A stretch of 46,509 nucleotides of DNA from Flavobacterium sp. HSC-61S13 (GCF_024171535.1 NZ_JALJZV010000021.1:1-46509); one strand, 5' to 3'. Shown: positions 32,580 to 40,984, numbered from the stretch's first letter. Numbers and translations: made by a program. Notes: a model not told the origin generated them from the letters alone.

Positions 32580-32617
32580 GTGTTTTAATTTTTCAAAGGT
32601 GTTTTAATTTTACAAAA
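32580..32617. repeat. 19-bp direct repeat ahead of a GNAT gene
   Basis: GTGTTTTAATTTT followed by TCAAAG (32580-32598), then GTGTTTTAATTTT followed by ACAAAA (32599-32617). Tandem with a 19-bp period, ending 10 bp before the ATG at 32628. Could be a direct-repeat operator or a coincidence in AT-rich DNA. Confidence 0.5.
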
Positions 32618-32627
32618 AAAATAGAGC

Positions 32628-33065
32628 ATGGAAAACACGTTTGAAATTAAATCTATTGAATCTGAAGTAGAAATTGAGAAATGCTTCAATGTAGCCCTGG
32701 TATTAAGACCTCATTTGAAAAAAGAAGTTTGGGTTAGTACCATCCGTGAAATGGTAGCTAATGAAAAATATACCCTTAGAGGAATTTATGATAAGGGTAA
32801 CATTATTTCATTTGTAGGATATCGCATTATGACTACATTACACAGCGGTCATATTATCTATATCGATGATTTATGTACCTTAGATAGTTATAGAGGTAAA
32901 GGACTTGGTAGCAAATTATTATCATATGTCAGAACTATAGCAGCATCTAAAAAGATGGACGCAGTTGTTCTGGATACCGGTTTTAATAATCACACTGCGC
33001 AAAAATTATATTTCAAGAATGGGTTTGAACTAAGTGCTGTGCATTTACATGCTTATTTAAAATAA
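32628..33065 (+). CDS. GNAT family N-acetyltransferase
   Basis: 145 residues. Typical GNAT fold: acetyl-CoA loop LDSYRGKGLGSKLLSYV (the R/Q-x-x-G-x-G/A pattern, here RGKGLG) near residues 86-102, an IIYIDDLCTL strand before it, and the C-terminal NNHTAQKLYFKNGFEL (motif B, with the Tyr-rich YFKNGF). The acceptor substrate cannot be read from the sequence. It lies 82 bp after the MocR gene and next to an AhpD-like and a cupin gene on the same strand, all likely small stress or detoxification functions. Confidence 0.93.
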   Translation: MENTFEIKSIESEVEIEKCFNVALVLRPHLKKEVWVSTIREMVANEKYTLRGIYDKGNIISFVGYRIMTTLHSGHIIYIDDLCTLDSYRGKGLGSKLLSYVRTIAASKKMDAVVLDTGFNNHTAQKLYFKNGFELSAVHLHAYLK

Positions 33066-33135
33066 CACGTTTTGTACATTAAAAAATGGCGTTTTGCAGG
33101 GGGTAAATGAATTATATAAATTTAAAATAAAAAAA

Positions 33136-33573
33136 ATGAAAAAACGTATTGATTTAGCGAGTGTAGCTTCAAGTGCCTATAAAAGAATTATAGCATTAGA
33201 TAGTGCAGTTCAAAATTCAGGATTAAACAAAACTCATCTGGAACTTATAAAAATTAGAGCTTCCCAAATAAATGGATGTGCTTATTGTCTAAATTTACAT
33301 ACTCGCGATGCCATTGATCAAGGAGAAAGTGCACAGCGAATTTTCCTGTTAAATGCTTGGCCAGAAACTGATTTATACTCAGAAGAAGAACGTACTATTT
33401 TAGCCATGACAGAAGAAATAACTTTGATTAGTAATAAAGGATTATCTGATAAAACTTATGAGAATGCTGCTAGGTTGTTTGATGAAGAATATATAGGACT
33501 AATTATAATGGCAATTATAACCATTAATGCATGGAATAGAGTTGCAATCAGTACAAATAAACCTCTAGATTAG
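33136..33573 (+). CDS. Carboxymuconolactone decarboxylase/AhpD family protein
   Basis: 145 residues from ATG 33136. An in-frame TTG 14 codons earlier is rejected because MKKRIDLASVASSAYKRI is the normal family start. The AhpD signature GCAYCLNLHTRDA gives the redox pair Cys48/Cys51 with His55. Family members act as alkylhydroperoxidase-like thiol reductases. All-helical fold, cytoplasmic. Same strand as the GNAT and cupin genes with ~70 and ~165 bp spacings, so probably not one tight operon. Confidence 0.95.
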   Translation: MKKRIDLASVASSAYKRIIALDSAVQNSGLNKTHLELIKIRASQINGCAYCLNLHTRDAIDQGESAQRIFLLNAWPETDLYSEEERTILAMTEEITLISNKGLSDKTYENAARLFDEEYIGLIIMAIITINAWNRVAISTNKPLD

Positions 33574-33739
33574 TCTTCTTCTTTCGTTGGTAGTTTAGTG
33601 TATTAAGATCAATAGGAGTTATTTTTTAATACTTTAAAAAAGTTTCTAAAAAACAATACACTTGCTCACATGGGATTTTAGTTTTTTTTTTTTTAGATCG
33701 AAAGCGCTGTTGTACAATGACTTAATTAATAAGGATAAC

Positions 33740-34102
33740 ATGATAAACAAAATAAATTTAGGAGAAAAGTTTTCTCTTTTTTCAGAATACTGGTCTCCAA
33801 AAATAGTAGGTGAACTCAATGGGCAAAATGTAAAACTAGCCAAATTCAAAGGTGAATTTATCTGGCATAAACACGAAGATGAAGATGAAATGTTCTTCGT
33901 AGTAGAAGGTACCTTGAAAATTGAATTTCGAGAGAAAACGGTTACCGTGAACAAAGACGAATTTCTAATTGTCCCCAAAGGAACAGAACATAGACCTGTT
34001 GCTGAAAATGAAGTATTGGTAATACTTTTTGAACCTGCAACCACTATAAACACGGGCGACACCGAAAACGAGTTGACCAAGCGCAAATTGGATTGGATAT
34101 AA
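33740..34102 (+). CDS. Cupin domain protein
   Basis: 120 residues from ATG 33740 (an upstream TTG frame with a poly-Phe stretch is rejected). Single cupin fold: motif 1 FIWHKHEDEDEMFFVVEGTL supplies the metal ligands His, His, Glu, and motif 2 around IVPKGTEHRPVA supplies the last His. Small single-domain cupins bind Fe, Mn or Ni and have varied roles (mannose-6-phosphate isomerase-like, dioxygenase-like or sensor). No substrate can be inferred. Ended by the hairpin at 34196-34224. Confidence 0.93.
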   Translation: MINKINLGEKFSLFSEYWSPKIVGELNGQNVKLAKFKGEFIWHKHEDEDEMFFVVEGTLKIEFREKTVTVNKDEFLIVPKGTEHRPVAENEVLVILFEPATTINTGDTENELTKRKLDWI

Positions 34103-34195
34103 AAACTACATAGTCTAGGAAGATTTCATGATACTGTTACCCTCTGATAAATTTTTTAAAAATCTGCGATGTTCCGAAAGCTCCGGTCGAATGAT

Positions 34196-34224
34196 AATCC
34201 AATAATACTTATTGGGATTTTTCA
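34196..34224 (+). terminator. Terminator of the cupin gene
   Basis: AATCCAATAA (34196-34205) pairs with TTATTGGGATT (34209-34219) with one bulged base, loop TAC, then TTTTT. About 95 bp after the cupin stop. Confidence 0.65.
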
Positions 34225-34271
34225 ATAATCTAATTGACTTTTGATTCCGGAAGACTGTAAATAGAGTGTTT

Positions 34272-34706
34272 TCAATTACCTTCTTGCTTCCATTCCATTC
34301 GGTAGTCCATTGCTGCTGTATTTTTATCCAGCATTTCTTCAACTACTTTAAAACCTTGTTTTTTATAAAAATGAACGGCTTGTTGATTTAAAGCATAGAC
34401 ATTTAAACTTAGGAAATGATGTTTTGTTTTAACAAATTGTATCAGTTGAGAGCCCATACCTTTCGACTGATATGCAGTAGCTAAAAACAAGGCTGCAATA
34501 TGATCATCGAGCATAGAAACAAAACCGACGACTTGGTTTTTATCTTCTAATATCCATGTTTCACTGGAAGGCAAATAAATATTTTTCATTTCATGTGTTT
34601 GATTGATCCAATAAGTAGGGTCAATAAAATCATGAGCATGAATAGACGCTTCCAGCCAAATGGCTGTTAATTCTTCGTAATCTTCAAACTTAGCTAGACG
34701 TATCAT
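34272..34706 (-). CDS. GNAT family N-acetyltransferase
   Basis: 144 residues. GNAT fold: VGFVSMLDDHIAALFLATAYQSKGMGSQL gives the acetyl-CoA loop (QSKGMGS) after the short strand of motif A; motif B is VYALNQQAVHFYKKQGFKVV. Its start overlaps the stop of the preceding GNAT by 4 bp (34703-34706), so the two are translationally coupled. Third gene of the cat operon. Substrate unknown; it could be an aminoglycoside or amine acetyltransferase or a housekeeping enzyme. Confidence 0.92.
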   Translation of the reverse strand: MIRLAKFEDYEELTAIWLEASIHAHDFIDPTYWINQTHEMKNIYLPSSETWILEDKNQVVGFVSMLDDHIAALFLATAYQSKGMGSQLIQFVKTKHHFLSLNVYALNQQAVHFYKKQGFKVVEEMLDKNTAAMDYRMEWKQEGN

Positions 34707-35545
34707 AATAAATTTTTCACCATTTCATATTGGTTGATATCGTTTCTTAAGCCTTGTTTTTCAAGAAATAGTTTGAGGTTTTCTGCGCTTTCATCCAGGT
34801 TGTTAACCTCTACTTTTTCGTTGAATGATAGCTTCCGTACTTCTGCAAGAACTTGTGTTGCGATGCCTTTTCGTCGGTATAAAGGTGCTACTGCTAATTG
34901 GTAAATTCGTTTCTTTTCGACATTAAATAGTACATAGCCCACCATTTCACCATCAATAAAGGCTCCCAAGGCAGTGGGGTTTACTACTTCCATACTTGGA
35001 ATCGCACTCTGCCAGCTGGGCGTGATATCCCAAAACGATTGAAAATCTTGCCATAAAAAATCTTGCAAAGGTTTGATAGACGTTGCCGTACTTAATTGGG
35101 GGATTGATTGTAGTTTACCGGAAAAACACAATAATTTGCGGCGGATAGCGAACCCGTCTTTTTCATAGGCACGAATTGCAGACTTGTTACTCTCAATAAC
35201 TTCCAAAACGAGTTGATGTACCTGATTTTCTTCGAAATAAGTTTGTAGGTAATGGTACATTTTTCCTACCAACCCTTGTCCTCGGTATTCGGGTAGCACG
35301 CCTGTTCCTGCATTGTATACTACGGTTTTGCCATCTGATGTGCGAACGCCGTGCATAATAAAAGCAATCAGTCGGTCTGCTTTATAAACCCCTACGCACC
35401 ATTCAAGTAGTATGTTTTCCGATGCCATCTTAAATTCCAATTGCGCTGCATTCAGTTGAAAGGGTTCGATGTAATCGGCAAATGCACCGTTGATGGCATT
35501 TAATAAATTTGGAATATCTTGGGTTGTTAATTGACGTAAGTGCAT
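34703..35545 (-). CDS. GNAT protein with two acetyltransferase-like halves
   Basis: 280 residues, about twice a single GNAT. N-terminal half (about 1-135) has a full GNAT core: AGTGVLPEYRGQGLVGKMYH (RGQGL acetyl-CoA loop) and NKSAIRAYEKDGFAI. C-terminal half (about 150-280) repeats the fold with YQLAVAPLYRRKGIATQVLA (RRKGIA) and ends NLKLFLEKQGLRND. Both halves keep the loop, so two active sites or one active plus one structural half are possible. 12 bp after the chloramphenicol acetyltransferase gene and overlapping the next GNAT by 4 bp. Confidence 0.92.
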   Translation of the reverse strand: MHLRQLTTQDIPNLLNAINGAFADYIEPFQLNAAQLEFKMASENILLEWCVGVYKADRLIAFIMHGVRTSDGKTVVYNAGTGVLPEYRGQGLVGKMYHYLQTYFEENQVHQLVLEVIESNKSAIRAYEKDGFAIRRKLLCFSGKLQSIPQLSTATSIKPLQDFLWQDFQSFWDITPSWQSAIPSMEVVNPTALGAFIDGEMVGYVLFNVEKKRIYQLAVAPLYRRKGIATQVLAEVRKLSFNEKVEVNNLDESAENLKLFLEKQGLRNDINQYEMVKNLL

Positions 35546-35557
35546 TTTTTACTTTTA

Positions 35558-36205
35558 TTAAAATATTTGAACAGTATTGCTATACTCCTGTAAAGTGTCG
35601 ATCAATTTAGCGACGTGAATTCCGTCGCAAACTGCATGATGTACTTGTATGGCCAAGGGCATCAGTATTTTGTTTCCTTCCATTTGATATTTTCCAATGG
35701 TAAAACTCGGGGCAAAGTAGTCGGTGAAATCTGCAATGTTCAGGTTAAAGCTATCAAAATAAATCCACGGAAGCGACGAAATATTAAAATGATTATCGGG
35801 TGCCTTATCGGGGAAGAAACTTTTGTTGTTTTTATTTTTGTGAAATAGCTCATTATAGCGGTCTATAAAATCCATTAAGCTATCGGAATGCGATAAAGTT
35901 AGTGCGGAAAAAGTTTCTGTATCTGTATGAAGGACGGTATAAACTGGATCTATGTAATCCCAAACAATCAATTCACCATCTTTCATTGCCATTTTGAATT
36001 CAGCATGTTGGTTCGCTGCTTTTGTTAGCAAATAAATCATCACCGGATAAAATTTATATCCTCGCTCTTTTACAAAAGCTATAACCTCTGAGATATCTAG
36101 TTTAACCGTAAGACTAAATCCACATTTTACCGAATCACGATAAGCAGTAAAGTGCTCCTTTCTTTTCCAACTGTCTATATTTATCTTTGTATATCCTACA
36201 TTCAT
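35558..36205 (-). CDS. cat: Type A chloramphenicol O-acetyltransferase
   Basis: 215 residues, the standard CAT length. The catalytic histidine motif HHAVCDGIHVAKL is complete (His189-His190, Asp194), and the N-terminal half shows the CAT features FTAYRDSVKCGFSLTVKLDI and FYPVMIYLLTKAAN. CATs form trimers and transfer acetyl from acetyl-CoA to the 3-hydroxyl of chloramphenicol. A chromosomal copy with two GNATs downstream (gaps 12 bp and -4 bp) and a divergent AraC regulator suggests a regulated intrinsic detoxification operon, not a plasmid cassette; no transposase flanks it. Drug resistance itself cannot be shown from sequence. Confidence 0.95.
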   Translation of the reverse strand: MNVGYTKINIDSWKRKEHFTAYRDSVKCGFSLTVKLDISEVIAFVKERGYKFYPVMIYLLTKAANQHAEFKMAMKDGELIVWDYIDPVYTVLHTDTETFSALTLSHSDSLMDFIDRYNELFHKNKNNKSFFPDKAPDNHFNISSLPWIYFDSFNLNIADFTDYFAPSFTIGKYQMEGNKILMPLAIQVHHAVCDGIHVAKLIDTLQEYSNTVQIF

Positions 36206-36347
36206 ATTCGATTATTTTAAATTTTATCCCGATGCTGAATTTGATATGATCGAAATAATGTCTTCAGCAACTTTTGGTATATTCATCTCTTTCTCTCTGG
36301 AGCATTTTATTCTAAAAGAATCGTAACGTTAAAAGAAATACTGATTG

Positions 36348-36355
36348 CAAAATTA
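36348..36355 (-). promoter_or_regulatory. -7 box of the cat operon (minus strand)
   Basis: TAATTTTG on the minus strand, fitting TAnnTTTG; the cat ATG is about 143 bp away, leaving a long leader. The palindrome at 36361-36373 would lie in its spacer. Confidence 0.5.
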
Positions 36356-36360
36356 TAGAA

Positions 36361-36373
36361 TATCACCGTGATA
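36361..36373. promoter_or_regulatory. Perfect palindrome between cat and AraC promoters
   Basis: TATCACCGTGATA: 6-bp arms around one base, perfect. It falls between the -7 box of the minus-strand promoter and the expected -33 position, and 47 bp upstream of the plus-strand box. Likely operator; the bound protein is unknown. Confidence 0.6.
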
Positions 36374-36419
36374 ATATTTTCTTTTTATCGCACATTACAT
36401 TCAATTTGTAAGATTTATG

Positions 36420-36427
36420 TACATTTG
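36420..36427 (+). promoter_or_regulatory. -7 box of the AraC gene
   Basis: TACATTTG fits TAnnTTTG, 37 bp before the ATG at 36465. Confidence 0.55.
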
Positions 36428-36464
36428 AAATACTGTAATTGATATTAATATTCATTTTGTAATT

Positions 36465-37364
36465 ATGCCAACAACGCCTTCGCTCTATAATTTGGATGAC
36501 TTTTATAAAGTTTATGAAATCGATTCTTCTCTAAAAACGGAAGGTATTGTAGTCGTAGATCAAATCTTTTTGGAAGAAGATCATTTGTCAAATTACAAGC
36601 AACAGTTTGATGGACTTTTGCTAGGCTTTATGATAGAGGGTACCATGAATGCTCGTATTCATTTTACAGAGTATGAAATAAAAAAAAATGAAGTAGTCAT
36701 CCTTCTGCCACAATTAATCATTGAACCCATCAGGGCAAGTCAGGATGCTAAAATGATTACGATCGGCTTATCTATGGATTTTCTCAGTAGGTTTCCGATA
36801 ATACGAGAATTTATCACTAATGATGAGATTCGCTGGCAACCCATTATTAGGTTAGAAGAGGAAGAGCAACAACTGCAACTTGAATTAGTTATTGTATTGC
36901 AGAAGTTTTTTCTTAAAATCCAAAGCACTAGAAAGACAGAAGTCTTACAATATCTAATTATTGCAATAATTACGTTTCTTTCAGAATCCTATGCTGGTTT
37001 TGCGCAGACAAAAAACCTACCCAAGAGCCGTAAGCATGAAATAATCGATAATTTTTATGTGTTGATTTCTAAATATGCCAGCCAGCAACGCCATGTTAAA
37101 TTCTATGCAGAAAAGTTATACTTAACTCCACAATATTTAACAACCGTATTGAAGCAGGAAACGGGAAAATCCATTTTGCAGTGGATTGACCATGTGGCGA
37201 TGATACACGCTAAAACACTGTTGAGATCTTCCAATTTATCCGTGAAAGAAATTAGCCTTGAACTGCATTTCGGAGATACGAGTTTGTTTTGCAGGTATTT
37301 TAAAAGACAAAGCGGTATGTCACCAAAAAGTTTCCGAAATAAGTTCAACGATCAGCTGGACTAG
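36465..37364 (+). CDS. AraC family transcriptional regulator
   Basis: 299 residues. N-terminal cupin-like sensing domain (about 1-160: LLLGFMIEGTMNARIHFTEY, then EIKKNEVVILLPQL), linker, and C-terminal double HTH (about 200-299): VKFYAEKLYLTPQYLTTVLK, QETGKSILQWIDHVAMIHAK, and LSVKEISLELHFGDTSLFCR followed by the AraC signature FKRQSGMSPKSFR. Divergent from the cat-GNAT-GNAT operon across a 259-bp region with a perfect palindrome, so it may control that operon. A decayed DUF2938 gene follows it at once; such pairs (AraC next to DUF2938) occur in Bacteroidota, so it may once have served that gene. Confidence 0.94.
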   Translation: MPTTPSLYNLDDFYKVYEIDSSLKTEGIVVVDQIFLEEDHLSNYKQQFDGLLLGFMIEGTMNARIHFTEYEIKKNEVVILLPQLIIEPIRASQDAKMITIGLSMDFLSRFPIIREFITNDEIRWQPIIRLEEEEQQLQLELVIVLQKFFLKIQSTRKTEVLQYLIIAIITFLSESYAGFAQTKNLPKSRKHEIIDNFYVLISKYASQQRHVKFYAEKLYLTPQYLTTVLKQETGKSILQWIDHVAMIHAKTLLRSSNLSVKEISLELHFGDTSLFCRYFKRQSGMSPKSFRNKFNDQLD

Positions 37365-37378
37365 TGTATTCACCTACT

Positions 37379-37732
37379 GCCGTTACGATATCACTTGGAT
37401 AGTTTTGTTATTAATGTTTCCAATGAATCATTCTACATTTCACTACCCATATTTTGCTGAAGTAGGTTTGCATACTTTCTTTTGCTTTCACACTTTTATT
37501 AATTTGCGGCCTTGAATGGGTATATCATCCAGCTTTTTTGCCAGCCTTAGGCGTGGGTATTTTAACAACCGTCGCCCCCTGGTTCCTTATGCAACCTGCT
37601 TTTGGTTTCGGCATTGCCGCTTCCAAAACAGGGAACCCCACTTTAGCCAGGTTAAGGAGCATACAAGCTCATGCTATCTATGGAATTGGACTGTATCTGA
37701 ATGCATTAACTTTAAGAAATGTAGTTTCATAA
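37379..37732 (+). pseudogene. Decayed DUF2938 membrane protein gene
   Basis: The last ~90 codons (37466-37732) read as a clear DUF2938 C-terminus: ICGLEWVYHPAFLPALGVGI, then TTVAPWFLMQPAFGFGIAAS and ARLRSIQAHAIYGIGLYLNA, ending at TAA 37732. No start codon fits: the same frame is stopped at 37463-37465 (TAG) and again at 37424-37426 (TGA). Between those stops it reads ILHFTTHILLK, close to the HY-containing helix that precedes the conserved part in full members of ~160 residues. So the N-terminal half is missing or broken. Only ~100 bp separate it from the AraC gene, too little for the intact gene. Confidence 0.75.
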
Positions 37733-37741
37733 GTCAATCTA

Positions 37742-37792
37742 TTCCCTTGCAAGTAACGCCACTTGCAAGGGAAATACTTATTTTTTAAACAA
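37742..37792. terminator. Bidirectional terminator
   Basis: Perfect 13-bp stem TTCCCTTGCAAGT (37742-37754) with ACTTGCAAGGGAA (37761-37773), loop AACGCC, followed by ATACTTATTTTTT. Between the plus-strand pseudogene and the minus-strand WG/Sel1 gene. Confidence 0.85.
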
Positions 37793-40342
37793 CTTTTTTA
37801 TAAAGGACTTTTTTGGTTTTTCTGTTGGGTCTTCAATACCTAATAATTGATAATCTATTTCAATATTGTTTTCTGCGGCATAGTGCAACCACTGCGCAAA
37901 TAGATCGGCATGGGCCAATTCAGAAGCAGCGCGGTAGTGGTAAAGCAGTCGGTTTACAGCATGAGGGTAAAGTGCGATGTCTAACGCTTTTTCGTAATAA
38001 GCCAGCGCTTTTTTTATATTGGTCTTTAGTCCGCCCAAACCCGATTCGTACATCAAGGCATAATAGATGGGCGAAAATTCTTCTTCATAATCCTTTTTTA
38101 AGAGCGGTAAAACCTTTTTATAGTCGCCGTTGCTAAAATAGATATCGGCTAACTTATCATGATGAAAATGTTTAAGTTTTTGCGCTTTTAAATAGTATTC
38201 GATAGCCAAATCGTCGTCTTTTGTTACGAGTTCGCCGTAGTAGTATAAATGGGCTAGATTAGACCAAGCCAGTCCGTTGCCGAGTGCTGCTGAGTGGGTA
38301 TATGCGGCTATGGCTTTTTCGGTATTTTGTTCGCAACCGATGCCGTTTTGATAGTGGTAACCGAGGTTGTTCCAAGCGTTTTTTTCGCCTAAATCTGCCG
38401 CTTTTTGGTAGAGTTTCAAGGCTATGTCAAGACGTTGGTATTGCGTATCCTCTGCATTGACATAAAAATACCCCAATTCACACATCAGTTCGCGGTGTTG
38501 ACGATCTACGCCGATTTCACAAATGGCAACGGCCAGGTCGAACTCTTCGTTTTCAAAGTGTTCTAAAGCCATTTTGTAGAGTATGTCGTCGTCAAAATGA
38601 CGGTAATAATCCGTTCCCACTTTGGCTTTCCACAGCTCATAGAATTTTGAGAAATAGCGCAGATCTGCTTGGTTTAATTCTTCTTTTCTATGTTGGAATT
38701 GTCCGATTTCCGCGGCAGTCGCTTCGCAAATTTGCTTGCTTTTAGTGAGGTAAAACAGTTGGTCTTTTTGATATAAAAACAGCAGCAGGTCTTCGCGATA
38801 AATCGACTCTGAGATATAGTCGTAAGTCGGGCTGACTGCATTGGATGCGGCATCCCAGTATTGCATTCCGTCTCGAAGTTTTATGCGTAACAACTGCTGG
38901 GAGGCGTGTTCAATTTTAATATAATTCGGATCGGGAGTTAGTTTCCAGCTGTCGCTTTGAGCATCGTAAATTCCCTTGCCTTGATCGGTTTCCAATATAT
39001 AGATGTCCTCAAAATAATTGGCTAAATAGTCGATAACGATTTTGTCAATCCTAAAATCTGTCAGTAGAAATCGGTGTTGTACACTGCTGTAAAGATACCA
39101 TTGTTGCAGTTTTTTAAACGCAAAAGATCGATACTCAGACAGTTCCATTAACCGATCAATTTCGGTGTTTAGTATTTGTCCTTGCGGGTCGAGTATGCTG
39201 CTCTTGGACTGTCCCTGATGAGGTTTTACACTATAATAACCGTTGGGTAGTGGCGACAGTATATCCGAAGCATAATCTCCCAAATAAATTCCATTGGCCG
39301 TATAGTATTGGCGTTTCGAACTGCCATTTATCCTCAAAAAGAACAGGTCGATATATTCCCATTCAAAGGGTATAGGGCTGTCAAAGTCTAGGATACGTTG
39401 GTTATCTATATGAATCAGTTGGTATTTGCCGTCTTTTTTAGCGTTGAAATAAGCGCCAAAAAGCAACTCCAATTCACTGTATAAAGTTGGAATCAGCAAC
39501 TCGTTTTTTTCGACATCGATCAACCCGAAGCGATTTTGCTGTTCCACCAGTCCGGCGATAAGCTGATCGGTATAACACTGCTCTACAATCGGACCGTAGT
39601 GCAGGTCGAAAACCTCATGTGCTGCGTCGTAAATCGTTGGAACGATTTCCTTTCCTGCACTGTTGAGGTAACCAAATTTACCGTTGCGTTGTACAACAGC
39701 TATGCCGTCTGTGAAATCATATATTTCGTCGTAGACAGCAGGGGTGATGGCGTTGCCGTTGAGATCGCTTAAGCCTTTTAGTCCGTTTTTCTCTGTTATC
39801 GAGCTGAGTGGGTGCTGATAGGCTTCTTCATTCCAATAACCGAGACCGTAACGAATCCAATCGCTTTCGAGCACTTCTAAAAAAGACTGATAACCAAAGG
39901 TTTTTAATAGGGGTTCTAAAGGTTCTAAACTTTTTGTTTTAACGGCCAATTGATACAATTCTATTTGTTCTTGTATTTGAATGACCCATTCCTTGGCTTG
40001 AGCAGTAGGTTTTTCGTCGTTCATCGTAAACACATCGCTACCGTCTATTTGAAAACGGTCGTACGGTAAACTGTCTAAAAATCGAAACATTTCAGTCTTT
40101 GCCTCTATATAATCGGAATGATCGTGCAACATATAAATCTCTTCAAGCAACTGATAGAATTGCTTTAAAAATTCAATACCAACTTGGGTGTCAAAATACA
40201 AGTCAGATCGTTTAGATCGTCCATTTGCCGAGAATAGAGGCAGTATTAATGGGGGAATATCGTATTTCCACTCTGCCAAATAATTGGGGTAATAATCTCC
40301 GGAAACCGAATCGATGTTATAGATGTAAATACGATGTGCCAT
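37778..40342 (-). CDS. Cytoplasmic WG-repeat and Sel1-repeat protein
   Basis: 854 residues, no signal peptide or membrane helix. N-terminal region (about 1-180) is unassigned. Then WG repeats (about 185-320 at least: GLSDLNGNAITPAVYDEIYD, FGYLNSAGKEIVPTIYD, RFGLIDVEKNELLIPTLYSE), a divergent middle, and a C-terminal Sel1/TPR-like array (about 610-830), e.g. AWNNLGYHYQNGIGCEQNTE and AWSNLAHLYYYGELVTKDDD. Ends in a Lys-rich tail (KKSFIKKLFKK). WG plus Sel1 proteins are taken as protein-binding scaffolds; no enzymatic motif is seen. Monocistronic. Confidence 0.9.
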   Translation of the reverse strand: MAHRIYIYNIDSVSGDYYPNYLAEWKYDIPPLILPLFSANGRSKRSDLYFDTQVGIEFLKQFYQLLEEIYMLHDHSDYIEAKTEMFRFLDSLPYDRFQIDGSDVFTMNDEKPTAQAKEWVIQIQEQIELYQLAVKTKSLEPLEPLLKTFGYQSFLEVLESDWIRYGLGYWNEEAYQHPLSSITEKNGLKGLSDLNGNAITPAVYDEIYDFTDGIAVVQRNGKFGYLNSAGKEIVPTIYDAAHEVFDLHYGPIVEQCYTDQLIAGLVEQQNRFGLIDVEKNELLIPTLYSELELLFGAYFNAKKDGKYQLIHIDNQRILDFDSPIPFEWEYIDLFFLRINGSSKRQYYTANGIYLGDYASDILSPLPNGYYSVKPHQGQSKSSILDPQGQILNTEIDRLMELSEYRSFAFKKLQQWYLYSSVQHRFLLTDFRIDKIVIDYLANYFEDIYILETDQGKGIYDAQSDSWKLTPDPNYIKIEHASQQLLRIKLRDGMQYWDAASNAVSPTYDYISESIYREDLLLFLYQKDQLFYLTKSKQICEATAAEIGQFQHRKEELNQADLRYFSKFYELWKAKVGTDYYRHFDDDILYKMALEHFENEEFDLAVAICEIGVDRQHRELMCELGYFYVNAEDTQYQRLDIALKLYQKAADLGEKNAWNNLGYHYQNGIGCEQNTEKAIAAYTHSAALGNGLAWSNLAHLYYYGELVTKDDDLAIEYYLKAQKLKHFHHDKLADIYFSNGDYKKVLPLLKKDYEEEFSPIYYALMYESGLGGLKTNIKKALAYYEKALDIALYPHAVNRLLYHYRAASELAHADLFAQWLHYAAENNIEIDYQLLGIEDPTEKPKKSFIKKLFKK

Positions 40343-40548
40343 AGTGCTGTATTGATGCGGACTAATTTACATATAATACCGTGTTTTTTCATTTAAAATT
40401 AGGTGCTGTTTTGGATAATTTTAAACGTTTTATTTGCAGTTTGTTGTGTTAATTAGTTTGTTCTTTATACTTTTTTTTTGTAAATTAATTAAAGTAAGTG
40501 GGAGCTAAAAAATTAAAATCCCGGTCTGTAAATTTGGTATTAGAACTC

Positions 40549-40577
40549 TTGCAGTACAATATGCTTCGTTATCTTTG
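40549..40577 (+). promoter_or_regulatory. Promoter of the small membrane protein gene
   Basis: TTG (40549-40551), 18-bp spacer, TATCTTTG (40570-40577): close to the Bacteroidota consensus. The ATG at 40631 follows after a 53-bp leader. Confidence 0.55.
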
Positions 40578-40630
40578 TGTTCCGTTATGCGGAGTTTGAG
40601 TAAAGCATTATTTAATAGTTTTCCCATTTT

Positions 40631-40984
40631 ATGTCAGCATCGTTTTTGTTTTTTTTAGGAATCACCTTTTTTGTCTTACATGAAATAGATGCCGTTCGCT
40701 GTAAGGAATGGCGTATTTTTCCGGGGCTTTCCCAGCTTAATGATCTATGGGGAAAACGAATCTTTTTGTTGGCACATATACCGATAGGCTACTTTATGAT
40801 CTGGCAATTAACAGCTTCTGATTCGCCCGAAATATTTAAAACGGGTTTTGATATTTTCCTACTAATACATCTCGTCGCGCATCTGGTGTATTTAAAGCAT
40901 GCGAAAAATCAATTTAAAGATTGGATTTCTTGGACTTTTATACTCGGAGCGGGAATTTGCGGTCTGTTTGATTTGATATTTTAA
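40631..40984 (+). CDS. Small four-helix membrane protein (DUF6713-like)
   Basis: 117 residues. Hydrophobic, three to four membrane helices (about 3-20, 42-62, 70-90 and 96-116). The HEIDAVRCKEWR motif after helix 1 is the conserved signature of a small Bacteroidota and proteobacterial membrane family that I believe is DUF6713; charged residues so near a helix edge hint at a metal or lipid contact. Has its own promoter (40549-40577). A VOC protein follows after 36 bp, probably on the same transcript. Confidence 0.75.
   Translation: MSASFLFFLGITFFVLHEIDAVRCKEWRIFPGLSQLNDLWGKRIFLLAHIPIGYFMIWQLTASDSPEIFKTGFDIFLLIHLVAHLVYLKHAKNQFKDWISWTFILGAGICGLFDLIF

Noticed and set aside
33646..34086. 146-residue minus-strand protein opposite the cupin gene
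   Set aside because: Antisense to a clear cupin domain and Ser/Phe-rich without a family; shadow frame.
34115..34271. Possible decayed gene downstream of the GNATs
   Set aside because: The minus-strand frame here is open but unlike any family I know, and it overlaps the cupin terminator region; evidence is too thin.
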